Source: Alphaproteobacteria bacterium (GTDB lineage: Bacteria; Pseudomonadota; Alphaproteobacteria; Rhodobacterales; Rhodobacteraceae). From it: DNA of 50,425 nt. Made by a program: the position numbers and the translations under genes. The first letter of the stretch is position 1. Every line of letters starts with the position of its first letter. This document shows, one piece after another, positions 1 through 10,092 of the stretch. The stretch lies in the NCBI GenBank assembly GCA_030426685.1, contig JAUHYC010000027.1:1-50425 (forward strand). Direction: 5' to 3'. The notes below the pieces were generated by a model. The model was given only the letters and a program-made list of their open reading frames with translations. It was not told the origin of the DNA and searched no databases.

Positions 1-304
1 CGGCGTGGTCGAAATGCATGAAAAACGGAGACGGACCGGCACCCGCATGGCCATCCGTGACCTTGATTTCCAGCATGGGCTGGGCGTGATCGGCCACCCG
101 CGCCCACACCCCAATCGCATCCAATAGGCGCTGCGAAGCCAGCGCCAGCGCATATGCACGCCCGTCAAAAGCCAAGTTCTTACGCACCTTTTCAGCCAAT
201 GCATCGACTATAGTGACCGAATACCCGGTCTGAGCCAGCGCCAAGGCAAGGGCCGGGCCATTCAGGCCACCGCCAACAATCAGGATGTCAGATCTGTGTT
301 CCAT
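1..304 (-). CDS. UbiH/VisC-family FAD-dependent hydroxylase (partial, N-terminal part only)
   Basis: This open frame runs off the left edge, so only about the first 101 residues are visible. It begins MEHRSDILIVGGGLNG, a typical Rossmann FAD-binding start (GGGLNG), followed by the acidic strand end (VDA). A region FDGRAYALALASQRLL matches the UbiH/UbiF/VisC aromatic-ring hydroxylases of ubiquinone biosynthesis, where a similar GRA.AL segment follows the first strand. The family hydroxylates polyprenylated benzoquinone precursors at the inner membrane. Start: ATG at 304; an in-frame ATG at 340 would add 12 residues and cannot be excluded. The gene is divergent from the amidase at 390. The subtype (UbiH, UbiF or UbiL) cannot be decided from this fragment. 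Confidence 0.8.
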   Translation of the reverse strand, partial: MEHRSDILIVGGGLNGPALALALAQTGYSVTIVDALAEKVRKNLAFDGRAYALALASQRLLDAIGVWARVADHAQPMLEIKVTDGHAGAGPSPFFMHFDHA

Positions 305-389
305 GCGCTGCAATATGCGTGCCCTTTCGGGATTGTCCATGTGCGGTCCTGTCGCTACCGTCCGTCTAAGCGAATTGCGGAGGGGCAGG

Positions 390-1718
390 ATGCAAGACTG
401 GCTGACCATGACGGCATGTGATCTGGGCCGCGGTATTGGCATGGGGCAGATCGATCCTGTTGATCTGACGGAAACCTACCTCAGCGCGATTGACACCCAT
501 CCGCACACAGATCGCATTTACGCCCGGGTCACCCATGATCGCGCGCGTGTCGAGGCTCGCGCCGCACAAGAGCGGTCAAAACTGGGCCTGCGCCGGTCTC
601 TGCTGGACGGGGTCCCGATCAGCTGGAAAGACTTGTTCGATACTGCCGGAGTTGGGACCGAGGCAGGGTCAGCTTTGTTGAAGGATCGTGTGCCGGATGC
701 AGATGCGCTGGTGCTGCGCAACGCGGCTGCCATGGGCACAGTTTGTCTGGGTAAGACGCATATGAGTGAGCTGGCGTTCTCGGGCCTCGGCCTCAATCCA
801 ATTACGGCCACGCCGCCTTGTGTGAACGATGAGGCGGCGGTCCCAGGTGGATCTTCGTCGGGCGCGGGGGCATCGGTGGCCTGGGGTCTGGCGGCCTGCG
901 GGATTGGCTCGGACACGGGCGGGTCAGTGCGAATCCCCGCAGCCTGGAACGATCTGGTGGGGTTGAAGACAACAGCAGGGCGCCTGAGCCTTGAGGGCGT
1001 CGTACCGCTCTGCCTGAAATTTGATACGGTCGGGCCTTTGGCGCGATCGGTCGAGGATGCCGCGCATATGCTGGCGGCGCTCGAAGGTGGCACCCCAGCA
1101 GATCTGCGTGGGGCCTCGCTGAAAGGTCGCCGCTTTGCCGATCTGCAGAACGTGGCCAGGGACGATCTGCGCGATGCCCCGGCCAAGGCATATGATGACG
1201 CACTTTTGCGCCTGATTGATGCCGGGGCTGAGATTGTTCCGCTCGAAGTGCCAGAACTGAACGAGGCGATGGGTCTTTCAGGCGCACTCTACACGACCGA
1301 AGCCTATGGCCTCTGGCGCGATGTGATTGAGGCAAACCCTGAGGCGATGTATCCGGAAATCCTTGATCGGTTCCGTATGGGCAAGGCGTATTCGGGCCCA
1401 GATTACGTGGCCTCCTGGTCAAAGCTGATCGCCTGCCGCAGGGCCTGGGACGCGGCAACCGCCAGGTTTGACGCGGTTCTTGCCCCTACGGCACCTATCC
1501 TTCCCCCCAATCTGGACCGGTTGTTGAATGATCATGACTACTATGTCACCGAGAACCTGCTGGCCCTGCGGAACACGCGGATCGGCAACCTGATGGGGCT
1601 TGCTGCGCTGACCTTGCCAACCGGTACACCCGGTTGCGGGCTGATGATGCTGGGATACCCCGGGTCCGAGGAGGCGTTGCTCAGGCTGGGGTCTGCTGCG
1701 GAATCCGCATTGGCCTGA
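390..1718 (+). CDS. Amidase signature family hydrolase
   Basis: A 442-residue protein of the amidase signature family, which hydrolyses carboxamides through a Ser-cisSer-Lys triad. The visible triad is Lys80 in SWKDLFD, Ser155 in the GGSSSGAG loop and nucleophile Ser179 in GSDTGGSVRIP, with spacings normal for the family. I chose ATG 390 because GGAGGGG lies just upstream. An in-frame start at 285 would overlap the divergent ubiH-like gene and adds a segment unlike the family. No signal peptide is seen, so it is probably cytoplasmic. The substrate is unknown. It is not GatA by context, because no gatB or gatC is nearby. Family assignment is firm, specificity is open. Confidence 0.88.
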   Translation: MQDWLTMTACDLGRGIGMGQIDPVDLTETYLSAIDTHPHTDRIYARVTHDRARVEARAAQERSKLGLRRSLLDGVPISWKDLFDTAGVGTEAGSALLKDRVPDADALVLRNAAAMGTVCLGKTHMSELAFSGLGLNPITATPPCVNDEAAVPGGSSSGAGASVAWGLAACGIGSDTGGSVRIPAAWNDLVGLKTTAGRLSLEGVVPLCLKFDTVGPLARSVEDAAHMLAALEGGTPADLRGASLKGRRFADLQNVARDDLRDAPAKAYDDALLRLIDAGAEIVPLEVPELNEAMGLSGALYTTEAYGLWRDVIEANPEAMYPEILDRFRMGKAYSGPDYVASWSKLIACRRAWDAATARFDAVLAPTAPILPPNLDRLLNDHDYYVTENLLALRNTRIGNLMGLAALTLPTGTPGCGLMMLGYPGSEEALLRLGSAAESALA

Positions 1719-1826
1719 ATGCCACAATCCCCTGATTCGGCACCTCTTTGTCTGGACGAGAGCCAGCCCGATCTGTAATCTTCTTGGAAACGGGGCGCAA
1801 AATGACCCCGAAATTGAGGCAGTATT

Positions 1827-3008
1827 ATGAATTTCCCCGTGCGGTTTTCGAACCTACCGGAATATGCATTCCCGCGTCTGCGCGCCCTGTTGGATCATCA
1901 TCAGCCGGGTGGTGATGTCGTGCACATGACCATTGGCGAACCCAAACATGATTTCCCTGCTTGGGTCACGGATGTGATTATGGAAAATGTTGCCGGGTTT
2001 CAGGGCTATCCGCCCAATGAAGGATCGCCCGAACTGCGCGCAGCAATCGCGCATTGGGTCAATCGCCGATACAATGTCGCGTTGGATGCCGACACCAACG
2101 TGATGGCACTTAACGGTACGCGCGAGGGGCTGTATAATGCAGCCATGGCGCTGTGCCCCGAGCAAAAGAATGGTCAGCAGCCGATCATCCTGTGCCCGAA
2201 CCCGTTTTATCAGGTCTATATGGTCGCCTCGATCTCGGTTGGCGCGCAGCCCCATTTTGTGCCCGCGACCGCCGCAACGGTTCACCTTCCGGATTATGCG
2301 GGCCTGCCCGAGGAGATTCTGAACCGCACTGCCGTGGCCTATATCTGCTCGCCTGCGAACCCTCAGGGTGCGGTCGCCTCGCGTGATTATTGGGCCGAAT
2401 TGATTCAATTGGCTGAGAAATACGATTTTCGCATCTTTGCGGATGAGTGTTATTCCGAGATCTACCGCGACACGGCACCTGTCGGCGCGCTGACTGTAGC
2501 GCAGGAATTGGGTGCCGATCCAGAGCGGGTTACGCTGTTCAATTCTTTGTCCAAACGCTCAAATCTGGCCGGGTTGCGGTCCGGTTTGATTGCAGGCGGG
2601 CCTGAAACGATCAAGCGGGTCAAACTGCTGCGCAGCTATGCGGGTGCGCCGCTGCCTGCGCCACTGCAGGCCGCTGCCGCGAAGGTTTGGGCCGACGAGG
2701 CGCATGTTCAGGAGAACCGCGCGCTCTATCAAGAGAAATACGCGGTTGCGGATGAGGTCTTTGCAGGTGTGCTGGGCTACATGCCGCCCGAGGCCGGGTT
2801 CTTCCTGTGGCTGCCTGTCGAAAATGGGGAAGAAACCGCGTTGAAGCTTTGGCAGGAGACCGGCGTTCGGGTCCTGCCGGGCGCATATCTTTCTCAAGGT
2901 GATCCGGGGCAAAACCCGGGCGAGCAATTTATCCGGGTCGCGATGGTGGCCCCAAAAACAGAGATGAAGCGCGGGTTGATCATGCTCCGCGACTGCATCT
3001 ATTCGTGA
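1827..3008 (+). CDS. dapC: PLP-dependent aminotransferase, DapC-like (succinyldiaminopimelate transaminase type)
   Basis: A 393-residue class I/II aminotransferase. The N-terminus ([12 protein letters not shown] followed by HMTIGEPKH) is the signature of the DapC branch, which transfers an amino group from glutamate to N-succinyl-2-amino-6-oxopimelate in lysine/diaminopimelate synthesis. The PLP lysine is Lys243 in [12 protein letters not shown], and the substrate-carboxylate arginine region lies near the C-terminus (FIRVAMV). GAGG sits upstream of ATG 1827. It ends 15 bases before the ftsK start and is probably cotranscribed with it. Assignment to DapC rests on motif resemblance; a related aminotransferase specificity is possible. 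A dapA gene lies 31 kb away in the same window. Confidence 0.78.
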   Translation: MNFPVRFSNLPEYAFPRLRALLDHHQPGGDVVHMTIGEPKHDFPAWVTDVIMENVAGFQGYPPNEGSPELRAAIAHWVNRRYNVALDADTNVMALNGTREGLYNAAMALCPEQKNGQQPIILCPNPFYQVYMVASISVGAQPHFVPATAATVHLPDYAGLPEEILNRTAVAYICSPANPQGAVASRDYWAELIQLAEKYDFRIFADECYSEIYRDTAPVGALTVAQELGADPERVTLFNSLSKRSNLAGLRSGLIAGGPETIKRVKLLRSYAGAPLPAPLQAAAAKVWADEAHVQENRALYQEKYAVADEVFAGVLGYMPPEAGFFLWLPVENGEETALKLWQETGVRVLPGAYLSQGDPGQNPGEQFIRVAMVAPKTEMKRGLIMLRDCIYS

Positions 3009-3022
3009 GGTACGAGGGCAAA

Positions 3023-5914
3023 ATGGCATCATTGAACGCGCGTAACCGTGACCCGTTGCTGGACAGCACCACACAGGCTGCCATCGAACGGCGCAGCAAG
3101 GAACTGATCGGGATCGCCTTGATCCTGTTGGGGCTCGCAGCCGCCGCGATGGTCTGGTCCTATACGCCTGATGATCCGAATTGGATGGTGTCGACCGACG
3201 CACCGGTGCAGAACTGGATGGGACGCGTGGGCGCATCGATCGCCGCACCTTTGTTCATGATTGTTGGTTGGGGCAGCTTCGGTGTGGCGCTTGTGCTGAT
3301 CACATGGGGTCTGCGCTTTGCTGGTCATTTTGGAGAGGAACGCGCCATTGCGCGGCTGATCTTTGCTCCGATCTGGATCGCCGTGCTGGCCGTCTATGCC
3401 GCAACATTGGTGCCCGGCGCCGAATGGCGCGCGACGCATAGCTATGGCCTGGGTGGGCTGTTCGGCGATACGGTGATGGGGGCATTGCTGACGTTGCTAC
3501 CGATTTCCTCGCACTTCCTGGTAAAGTTGATGTCGCTGGCCATGGCAGTGGGCATGCTGGCGCTGGGCGTGTTTGTACTGGGCTTTACCAAGGACGACGT
3601 GCGCAAAGGCTTCCGTGCTTTCCTGCTGGGGCTTGTCATGGCCTATGACCTGCTGATGAATGCCTTGGGTCGTGGGGCTTCGGCCACGGCGCAGGCCGCG
3701 CGCGACCGCCGGGCGCAATGGGCCGAGCGGAAAGCCGAGCGCGCTGTACCGGTACAGGCCGAGTTCGATGATGATCTGGCCTATGCGGATCCAGTCTTTG
3801 AAGAACCCGAAATGGAAATACCGGAGCCTGAGCCAAAGATGGGCCTACTTGCGCGGATGCCATCGTTGATCCGTCGTCCCGAACCCATGCCCGAACCCGA
3901 GCTTGTCGAAACCGCTTCGGTCGAAGGTTATTACGACATGCCAAAAGAGGATCGTATCCGGTCCAAGATTTCCGCTGCCGTGCGTAACCGCAAGGTCGCA
4001 ACTGGTGAAATGACACCTGAACCTGATCCAAATCTGCCTCTGACCAAGGGTCGGGGCCGGGGGCCGGACCCGCTGATCCTGAATTCTGGTTCCGCCGAAG
4101 AGCTTCCGCCCGAACCGCCTGTGACCGCGTCAGGCCTGCCGCCCGAGCCACCGCTGACGGCTGGGGGCGAACCTGATTGGCAGGCGCTGCAGAGCTCTGA
4201 TATCGAGTCTGACCATGAGGATGACGCTGTATTTGACGAGGCGACCGAAGCCGCGATTCAACCGCGTCAGGCTGTCAAAATTCCGGTGGCAGAACCGCGC
4301 AAGCCGGTTGTTGCACAACCTGTTCGCCGTACTCCGGCACCCTCGCGCCGCGCACAGGCCGAGGCGCAGCCGACGCTTTCGTTCGAGGAACGGCATTCCG
4401 ATTTTGAGCTGCCGCCACTGGGTCTGCTCTCGAACCCCGCTAACATCCAGCGCCATCACCTGAGCGATGAGGCGCTGGAGGAAAACGCCCGGATGCTGGA
4501 AAACGTGCTGGATGACTATGGCGTCAAGGGCGAGATCGTCAGCGTGCGCCCCGGCCCTGTTGTCACCATGTACGAGTTGGAACCGGCTCCGGGCCTGAAA
4601 GCCAGCCGCGTGATTGGTCTGGCAGACGATATCGCGCGCTCGATGTCGGCCCTATCCGCACGGGTTTCGACCTTGCCGGGTCGTTCGGTGATTGGCATCG
4701 AACTGCCCAACGAAAACCGCGAGATGGTTGTACTGCGCGAGATTCTGGCAAGCCGCGATTTTGGGGACGGCAATCAGGCGCTGCCTCTGGCGCTGGGTAA
4801 GGATATCGGCGGTGAATCGGTTGTCGCGAACCTAGCCAAGATGCCTCACCTGCTGATCGCGGGTACGACTGGCTCAGGTAAGTCTGTGGCGATCAACACG
4901 ATGATCCTGTCGCTGCTGTACAAGCTTACACCGGATGAATGCCGCCTGATCATGATCGATCCGAAGATGCTGGAACTGTCCGTTTATGATGGCATCCCAC
5001 ATCTGCTCTCACCCGTTGTGACGGACCCGAAAAAGGCTGTCGTGGCCCTGAAATGGGTCGTGGGCGAGATGGAGGACCGCTATCGCAAGATGTCCAAGAT
5101 GGGCGTTCGCAACATCGCGGGCTACAACGGCCGCGTAAAGGACGCGTTGGCCAAGGGAGAGATGTTCAGCCGCACGGTTCAAACCGGCTTTGATGACGAA
5201 ACCGGTGAGCCCATGTTCGAGACCGAGGAGTTTGCACCCGAAGCGATGCCCTATATCGTCGTCATCGTCGACGAGATGGCCGACCTGATGATGGTCGCGG
5301 GCAAGGAAATCGAGGCCTGCATCCAGCGTCTGGCGCAGATGGCGCGCGCCTCGGGTATTCACTTGATCATGGCCACGCAGCGCCCGTCGGTCGACGTGAT
5401 TACCGGGACGATCAAGGCGAACTTCCCGACGCGGATTTCCTTCCAGGTGACCTCGAAAGTCGACAGCCGCACCATCTTGGGTGAGATGGGGGCCGAGCAA
5501 CTGCTGGGGCAGGGCGACATGCTCTATATGGCGGGTGGGGCCAAGATCACCCGTTGCCACGGGCCTTTTGTCTCGGACGAGGAGGTTGAGGAAATCGTCA
5601 ACCATCTGAAACAGTTCGGTCCGCCGGATTACATGAGCGGCGTGGTCGATGGCCCAGCCGAGGAAAAGGCTGACAATATCGACGCCGTTCTGGGCCTGAA
5701 CACGGGTGGCAATACCAATGGGGAAGACGCCCTCTACGATCAGGCGGTTGCGATTGTGATCAAGGATCGCAAATGCTCAACCTCTTACATTCAGCGAAAA
5801 CTCGCCATTGGCTATAACAAGGCCGCGCGACTTGTTGAGCAGATGGAGGACGAAGGCGTTGTTTCAGGGGCAAATCACGTCGGAAAACGTGAAATCCTGG
5901 TCCCCGAGCAATAG
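3023..5914 (+). CDS. ftsK: DNA translocase FtsK
   Basis: A 963-residue FtsK/SpoIIIE ATPase that pumps DNA during chromosome dimer resolution and tethers to the division septum. The N-terminal part has four hydrophobic helices (roughly residues 30-50, 75-100, 110-130 and 155-195). An acidic, proline-rich linker follows (about 220-460). The motor domain carries Walker A GTTGSGKS at 614-621 and Walker B YIVVIVDE ending at Glu751. The C-terminal gamma winged helix (about 895-960; [18 protein letters not shown]) recognises KOPS-type DNA sites. ATG 3023 is chosen because GAGGG precedes it; a GTG at 3005 overlaps the upstream stop. Length and domain order are normal for alphaproteobacterial FtsK. 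Confidence 0.97.
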   Translation: MASLNARNRDPLLDSTTQAAIERRSKELIGIALILLGLAAAAMVWSYTPDDPNWMVSTDAPVQNWMGRVGASIAAPLFMIVGWGSFGVALVLITWGLRFAGHFGEERAIARLIFAPIWIAVLAVYAATLVPGAEWRATHSYGLGGLFGDTVMGALLTLLPISSHFLVKLMSLAMAVGMLALGVFVLGFTKDDVRKGFRAFLLGLVMAYDLLMNALGRGASATAQAARDRRAQWAERKAERAVPVQAEFDDDLAYADPVFEEPEMEIPEPEPKMGLLARMPSLIRRPEPMPEPELVETASVEGYYDMPKEDRIRSKISAAVRNRKVATGEMTPEPDPNLPLTKGRGRGPDPLILNSGSAEELPPEPPVTASGLPPEPPLTAGGEPDWQALQSSDIESDHEDDAVFDEATEAAIQPRQAVKIPVAEPRKPVVAQPVRRTPAPSRRAQAEAQPTLSFEERHSDFELPPLGLLSNPANIQRHHLSDEALEENARMLENVLDDYGVKGEIVSVRPGPVVTMYELEPAPGLKASRVIGLADDIARSMSALSARVSTLPGRSVIGIELPNENREMVVLREILASRDFGDGNQALPLALGKDIGGESVVANLAKMPHLLIAGTTGSGKSVAINTMILSLLYKLTPDECRLIMIDPKMLELSVYDGIPHLLSPVVTDPKKAVVALKWVVGEMEDRYRKMSKMGVRNIAGYNGRVKDALAKGEMFSRTVQTGFDDETGEPMFETEEFAPEAMPYIVVIVDEMADLMMVAGKEIEACIQRLAQMARASGIHLIMATQRPSVDVITGTIKANFPTRISFQVTSKVDSRTILGEMGAEQLLGQGDMLYMAGGAKITRCHGPFVSDEEVEEIVNHLKQFGPPDYMSGVVDGPAEEKADNIDAVLGLNTGGNTNGEDALYDQAVAIVIKDRKCSTSYIQRKLAIGYNKAARLVEQMEDEGVVSGANHVGKREILVPEQ

Positions 5915-5953
5915 GATATTTAATAACAAGGGCAGAGCGCTTATCTGGGTCTC

Positions 5954-6550
5954 ATGAAACAGATTGCTATTGCCCTTGCTCTGATACTGGCTGCGCCCGC
6001 CGCTTGGGCGGCTGATAAGCTGCCACTGTCGCAGATCTCCAATTATCTGAACCAGTTGAAAACAGTTCAGACTACATTCACGCAGGTGAACGATGATGGC
6101 TCGCTAAGCACCGGAAAGCTGTGGCTGCAGCGTCCGGGCAAGATGCGTTTTGAGTATGATCCACCTAACAATGCGGTTGTTATGGCACGGGCGGGAACCG
6201 TGCAGATATTCGATCCGAAATCAAATCAACCTCCCGAACAATATCCGCTGAAACGCACGCCTTTGTCGCTGGTGCTGGCGCGCAACGTGAACCTGTCGCA
6301 AGCCAATATGGTCGTTGGGCATGACTTTGACGGCACCGCAACCGTCGTCACGGCTCAGGACCCGAAGAACCCGGAAAGCGGGCGGATCGAGTTGATGTTC
6401 ACATCCGATCCGGTCGAGCTTCGCAAATGGGTTATCCATGACAATGCAGGTAGTCAGACAACCGTTCTGCTTGGGCCTCTGACCGAGGGTGGGCGCCTGG
6501 ATCAGAGCGTATTCTCAAAGAAAACGCGCATCGGGTCAGGTGATCGCTGA
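5954..6550 (+). CDS. lolA: Outer-membrane lipoprotein carrier protein LolA
   Basis: A 198-residue periplasmic chaperone that carries lipoproteins from LolCDE to the outer membrane. The N-terminus is a classical Sec signal peptide (MKQIAIALALILAAPAAWA, cleavage before Ala-Asp). The mature part shows the LolA pattern: an early helix (ISNYLNQLKTVQTTFTQV), GKLWLQRPGKMRFEYDPP, and a series of beta strands forming the half barrel. It lies 39 bases downstream of ftsK, an arrangement common in this order. It is convergent with the lipoprotein gene at 6561-7142. Recognition is by motif and context. Confidence 0.92.
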   Translation: MKQIAIALALILAAPAAWAADKLPLSQISNYLNQLKTVQTTFTQVNDDGSLSTGKLWLQRPGKMRFEYDPPNNAVVMARAGTVQIFDPKSNQPPEQYPLKRTPLSLVLARNVNLSQANMVVGHDFDGTATVVTAQDPKNPESGRIELMFTSDPVELRKWVIHDNAGSQTTVLLGPLTEGGRLDQSVFSKKTRIGSGDR

Positions 6551-6555
6551 CCCGA
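6531..6555. terminator. Inverted repeat at the lolA stop, possible bidirectional terminator
   Basis: TCGGGTCA (6531-6538) and TGACCCGA (6548-6555) form a perfect 8-bp stem with a 9-base loop. The right arm overlaps the lolA stop codon and lies between two convergent genes. No clear T-run follows on either strand, so intrinsic termination is only a possibility. Confidence 0.35.
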
Positions 6556-6560
6556 CGGGC

Positions 6561-7142
6561 TCAGTACCGGCAGCTGGCCAGTTGCGCCTGATAGAGCTGC
6601 GCGCGGGCGTCTACGTCACTGGCTACGTTCAACAGCCATGACTTGCCATTGTAGCTGCCGCGCGCAAACCCTGTGTGGCCCTCATGGTAGGCCAGATACT
6701 GGTTGCGCGTGTCGCTGGGATGGATTCCGTTTCGCTCGTAGCTTTTGTTCATGTACCAGCCAATAAAATCCGATGCGTCGCGGATGCGATCACGTTTGGC
6801 GCGGCGCTTGCCGGTTTCGCGTTGGTATTGTTCCCAAGTGCCGTCCAGCGCCTGGCCGTAACCATAAGCGCTGCTTTGGCGGCCCATGGGGATGACGCCC
6901 AGCACGTATTTGTGCGGCGTGCGCGCATCGTGCCGATAGCGGCTTTCCTGGTAGATCGTGGCCATCTGAACGTGAACGGGAACGCCCCATTTGCGCTCGG
7001 TGCTTTTGAAGGCTTTGATATAGTCCGGCTTTTCGCGCGCAATGCTGCACGCGTCATTCAATCTGCTGGGCGGTTGTTTTGACCCGCCCCCACAGGATGC
7101 CAAAAGCAGCACCCCGAAGAGTACGAAAAGAATTCTGCTCAT
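6561..7142 (-). CDS. Lipoprotein with SLT-type transglycosylase domain
   Basis: A 193-residue predicted lipoprotein. The N-terminal signal ends in a lipobox (LLLASC, Cys17). The body resembles the lysozyme-like SLT fold: WGVPVHVQMATIYQESRYRHD contains the likely catalytic Glu in a QES context, followed by SAYGYGQALDGTWEQY, the usual Gly-rich segment. Such enzymes cleave the MurNAc-GlcNAc bond of peptidoglycan with anhydro ring formation. The likely location is the periplasmic face of the outer membrane. GAGGCAC precedes the ATG at 7142. It is convergent with lolA, 10 bases apart. The fold assignment is from motifs; activity is inferred. Confidence 0.8.
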   Translation of the reverse strand: MSRILFVLFGVLLLASCGGGSKQPPSRLNDACSIAREKPDYIKAFKSTERKWGVPVHVQMATIYQESRYRHDARTPHKYVLGVIPMGRQSSAYGYGQALDGTWEQYQRETGKRRAKRDRIRDASDFIGWYMNKSYERNGIHPSDTRNQYLAYHEGHTGFARGSYNGKSWLLNVASDVDARAQLYQAQLASCRY

Positions 7143-7202
7143 GTGCCTCGTGCCTTTTTTCTTTATTCTAACGCAGATTGAGCGCTGAGGGAATCACAAT
7201 CG

Positions 7203-8084
7203 TTACAGAATAATAGCTAGAATGAGAGGCATCGCGGCCACTGACAGCACAGTTGAGACCATGACCAAACCCGCCACGGCGTCGGCATCTGCCTCGAACC
7301 GTTCGGCCAGCAGGTATGAGGTGACCGCAACCGGAGTACAGATCTGCAGCATCAGAACACCAAACGCCACCGGTGCCAGCCCGAACACGACGGCCAGCAC
7401 CCAGCCCAGTCCAAAGCAAACCGCCAGTTTCAACAGGGACAACCCGATGGCCAGTTGCAGTTTCTGTGTCGTCAGCCGTGCGATTGCGACGCCCAACGTG
7501 ATCAACATCATCGGGATCGCCATCTGGCCGAGCAGTTCCAGTGTATTGGTCAGAAACAACGGCGTTTCCCAGCTGCGCCAAAGGAACAATGCGCCCAGCA
7601 AGGTTGCCCAGACCATCGGTTCCTGCAGAACCTTGCCGAATGCACCCCGTCCAGCAACCAGGTAGATGCCATAAGTGAATGAAAACAAGGCAGTCACGGC
7701 CAGAAAGATCACCGCATAACCCAACCCGGCCTGCCCGAAAGCAAAGATACAAAGCGGCAGGCCCAGATTGCCGGTGTTGCCAAATATGAGCGGCGCCAGA
7801 TAGGTGCGTTGCTCCATCCCGGTGAGGCGGACAATGATCCAAAATACCACGGCCAGCGCTACATGCGCCGCAATCGCGGCAAGCGTGAACAGGGTCAGTT
7901 CACCACCAGGAATATCGGTTTGCATCAGCGCAACAAAGATCAGGCTGGGCACGGCCAGGGTCACGGCAAGGCGCGTTACGAATTGTAGCCTATACTCAAA
8001 CCCAAGCTTCACCCACGCAAACCCAATACCTGACAAAAGGAACACCGGGGCCACAATTTCGAACACTGTCAGTAGAAGGTTCAC
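7203..8084 (-). CDS. AEC-family (auxin efflux carrier-like) permease
   Basis: A 293-residue membrane protein with about ten hydrophobic helices in two sets of five, separated by a polar loop near the middle, as in the AEC/BASS-related permeases. Diagnostic stretches are FGNTGNLGLPLCIFAFGQ in the first half and LLMLQICTPVAVTSYLLAERF near the end. AEC proteins export small organic anions such as malate or malonate in bacteria; the substrate here is unknown. The start is GTG 8084 with AGGGA about 11 bases upstream. It is divergent from hspQ. Confidence 0.85.
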   Translation of the reverse strand: MNLLLTVFEIVAPVFLLSGIGFAWVKLGFEYRLQFVTRLAVTLAVPSLIFVALMQTDIPGGELTLFTLAAIAAHVALAVVFWIIVRLTGMEQRTYLAPLIFGNTGNLGLPLCIFAFGQAGLGYAVIFLAVTALFSFTYGIYLVAGRGAFGKVLQEPMVWATLLGALFLWRSWETPLFLTNTLELLGQMAIPMMLITLGVAIARLTTQKLQLAIGLSLLKLAVCFGLGWVLAVVFGLAPVAFGVLMLQICTPVAVTSYLLAERFEADADAVAGLVMVSTVLSVAAMPLILAIIL

Positions 8085-8164
8085 AGACTGTTTCCCTGAA
8101 TTTCAGCTCAATGAATGGCTTTCCGGCACAAAAAGATGTAGTAAATGCTTTGGGGGCCTAAACA

Positions 8165-8491
8165 ATGTTAAAGACGCAAGCCAAGTACCGCCTGGGACAG
8201 GTGGTTCGACACCGAAGACACCCTTTTCGAGGGGTGATTTTTGATGTCGATCCGGAATTCTCGAATTCTGAGGAATGGTATCAGGCCATCCCTGAGGACA
8301 GTCGACCACTGAAGGATCAACCGTTTTATCACCTGTTGGCTGAGAACGATCAATCCTTCTATGTTGCTTATGTTTCAGAACAAAATCTGGTTGAGGACCA
8401 ATCGGGTGAGCCCGTGGACCACCCCGATATCCCCAACATGTTCGGGCCATTTCAAGACGGCTCATATCCTCTGCATTTCCAGTTGAACTGA
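8165..8491 (+). CDS. hspQ: Heat shock protein HspQ
   Basis: A 108-residue HspQ (YccV-like, hemimethylated-DNA-binding) protein. It shows the family core: KYRLGQVVRHRRHPFRGVIFDVDPEF, then PFYHLLAENDQSFYVAYVSEQNL, and a C-terminal segment around the conserved HP.I..F (DHPDIPNMFGPF). In enterobacteria HspQ is a heat-induced adaptor or specificity factor for Lon. In alphaproteobacteria it is found as a small cytoplasmic single-gene unit, as here. I could not identify a convincing RpoH-type promoter in the 80-base divergent space to the AEC permease. Confidence 0.93.
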   Translation: MLKTQAKYRLGQVVRHRRHPFRGVIFDVDPEFSNSEEWYQAIPEDSRPLKDQPFYHLLAENDQSFYVAYVSEQNLVEDQSGEPVDHPDIPNMFGPFQDGSYPLHFQLN

Positions 8492-8514
8492 TTTCCAGGC
8501 TGAGTGCGCCAGTT

Positions 8515-10092
8515 TCAGTACCCAAGGGCGCATCCATCTTTTCTGGGGTCGCTGGCCCCTTCTAATATCCCGGTTTCCGAGATTCGAATGGCTTGGGCTC
8601 CGCCGAGTGGTATTTCCGGTACTTCCACAATGTGACCCATATCGGCCAATTGTTGCTTAATTTGATCTGAGTGCCCGCGTTCGAGTTTCAGGACGCCACC
8701 ATCGGCGAATGCGCGGGGCGCATCCACTGCCGCCTGCAGCCCCAAATCAAAATCGATCAGGTTTGATATCAGCCGTGCATGTCCGGTTGGTTGGTAGGCA
8801 CCCCCCATGACGCCGAATGGCATCATGATCCTTCCGTTCTGACGCAATATACCCGGGATGATCGTATGCATGGGCCGTTTACGACCACCCAGCTCATTCG
8901 GGTGGCCGGGGATAAGATTGAATCCCGCCCCACGGTTCTGCATCAAAATGCCGAACTTCTCAGACGCGATGCCCGAGCCGAACCCGTGGAAGATCGAGTA
9001 GATCAGCGAAACCGCCATGCGATCGCGGTCGACAACAGTAATGTACACGGTGTCTTTGTGTACGCTTTCACTTATAGACGCGGCGGCGGGCATGGCCTTG
9101 CACAGGTTGATCAGCGTTGCAAGTCGGGCCGCAGTTTCCGGAGCCAGAAAATGTTCCATCCGCGTGCTGTAATCCGGATCGGCGATAAAGCGGTTGCGGG
9201 CATCATAGGCCAGTTTGCTGGCCTCGGCCTCTATATGTATGCGTTCGGAACTGTCGGGGGTCATCGCCGAAAGGTCGAAATGTTTCAGAATATTCAACAG
9301 AAGGATCGCCGTCGCCCCCTGTCCGTTTGGCGGATGCTCAAGCAGTTCGACATCCCCATAGTTGCCGCTTACGGGTATAGTTTCCTCGCTTTGAGCGGCT
9401 TCGAAGTCCTGCGCTGTTTGCACGCCGCCCAGGCTGGTAAGCGCGTGCAGCATATCGTCGGCGATTTCACCGGAATAAAATGCCTCGCGCCCGTGTTGAG
9501 CGACGCGGCGCAACACCTCCGCCTGTCCCGGCGCGCGAAAGATCTGCCCGGTTTGCAGTGGGTTGCCATCACTCAGATAATGCCTGCGTGCCGCACCTTG
9601 CAATGTCGAGGCCCCGTTCTTCCAATCAAAGGCCACACGCGGGGCTACTGGCACACCGGTTTCCGCATAGTGAATTGCAGGCTGAAGAATAGCGTCCAAT
9701 CCAAGTCGCCCTTCGGTTTGTGCCAAACGGCAAAATGCATCGACGGCACCGGGAATGGTCACGGTATCCGGGCTGTTCAGGGGCATCGTATCCAGGCCCC
9801 GATCCCGCAGGGCATCCGCATTGGCCCCGGCGGCCGCGCGGCCTGATCCGTTCAGCGCCCGAACCGAGATTTCACCAGCGCGATTATACAAGACAAAACA
9901 ATCACCACCGAGGCCGGTCATCTGGGGTTCGCATATTCCCAGAAGCACCGCACCTGCAATTGCCGCATCCATCGCGTTACCGCCCCGCTGCAGAATGTCC
10001 AGTGCGGTCTTGGCCGCCAGCGGATGCGATGTTGCACACATCCCTTCGGTCGCCAGCACTTCTGAACGACCCGGTTTGTGAAAATCGCGCAT
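8515..10092 (-). CDS. ggt: Gamma-glutamyltransferase family protein
   Basis: A 525-residue Ntn-hydrolase of the gamma-glutamyltranspeptidase family, which transfers or hydrolyses gamma-glutamyl groups of glutathione-like substrates after self-cleavage. The early part has the ATEGMCATSHPLAAKTAL...GGNAMDAAIA signature. The probable autoprocessing nucleophile is Thr348 in KDTVYITVVD, followed by SIFHGFGSG. Near the C-terminus MPFGVMGGAYQPTGHA is typical. No signal peptide is evident, unlike E. coli Ggt, so it may act in the cytoplasm; many such paralogues have unknown substrates. ATG 10092 is chosen for GAAGGAA six bases upstream; an earlier start at 10122 has no such site. Confidence 0.87.
   Translation of the reverse strand: MRDFHKPGRSEVLATEGMCATSHPLAAKTALDILQRGGNAMDAAIAGAVLLGICEPQMTGLGGDCFVLYNRAGEISVRALNGSGRAAAGANADALRDRGLDTMPLNSPDTVTIPGAVDAFCRLAQTEGRLGLDAILQPAIHYAETGVPVAPRVAFDWKNGASTLQGAARRHYLSDGNPLQTGQIFRAPGQAEVLRRVAQHGREAFYSGEIADDMLHALTSLGGVQTAQDFEAAQSEETIPVSGNYGDVELLEHPPNGQGATAILLLNILKHFDLSAMTPDSSERIHIEAEASKLAYDARNRFIADPDYSTRMEHFLAPETAARLATLINLCKAMPAAASISESVHKDTVYITVVDRDRMAVSLIYSIFHGFGSGIASEKFGILMQNRGAGFNLIPGHPNELGGRKRPMHTIIPGILRQNGRIMMPFGVMGGAYQPTGHARLISNLIDFDLGLQAAVDAPRAFADGGVLKLERGHSDQIKQQLADMGHIVEVPEIPLGGAQAIRISETGILEGASDPRKDGCALGY

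Noticed and set aside
3636..4151. A 171-codon open frame antisense to ftsK (and similar long antisense frames in the thiolase, soeA, tauR and dapA regions)
   Set aside because: High GC and codon bias create long open frames opposite real genes. These have no ribosome site, no recognisable domain and low-complexity Arg/Pro-rich products.
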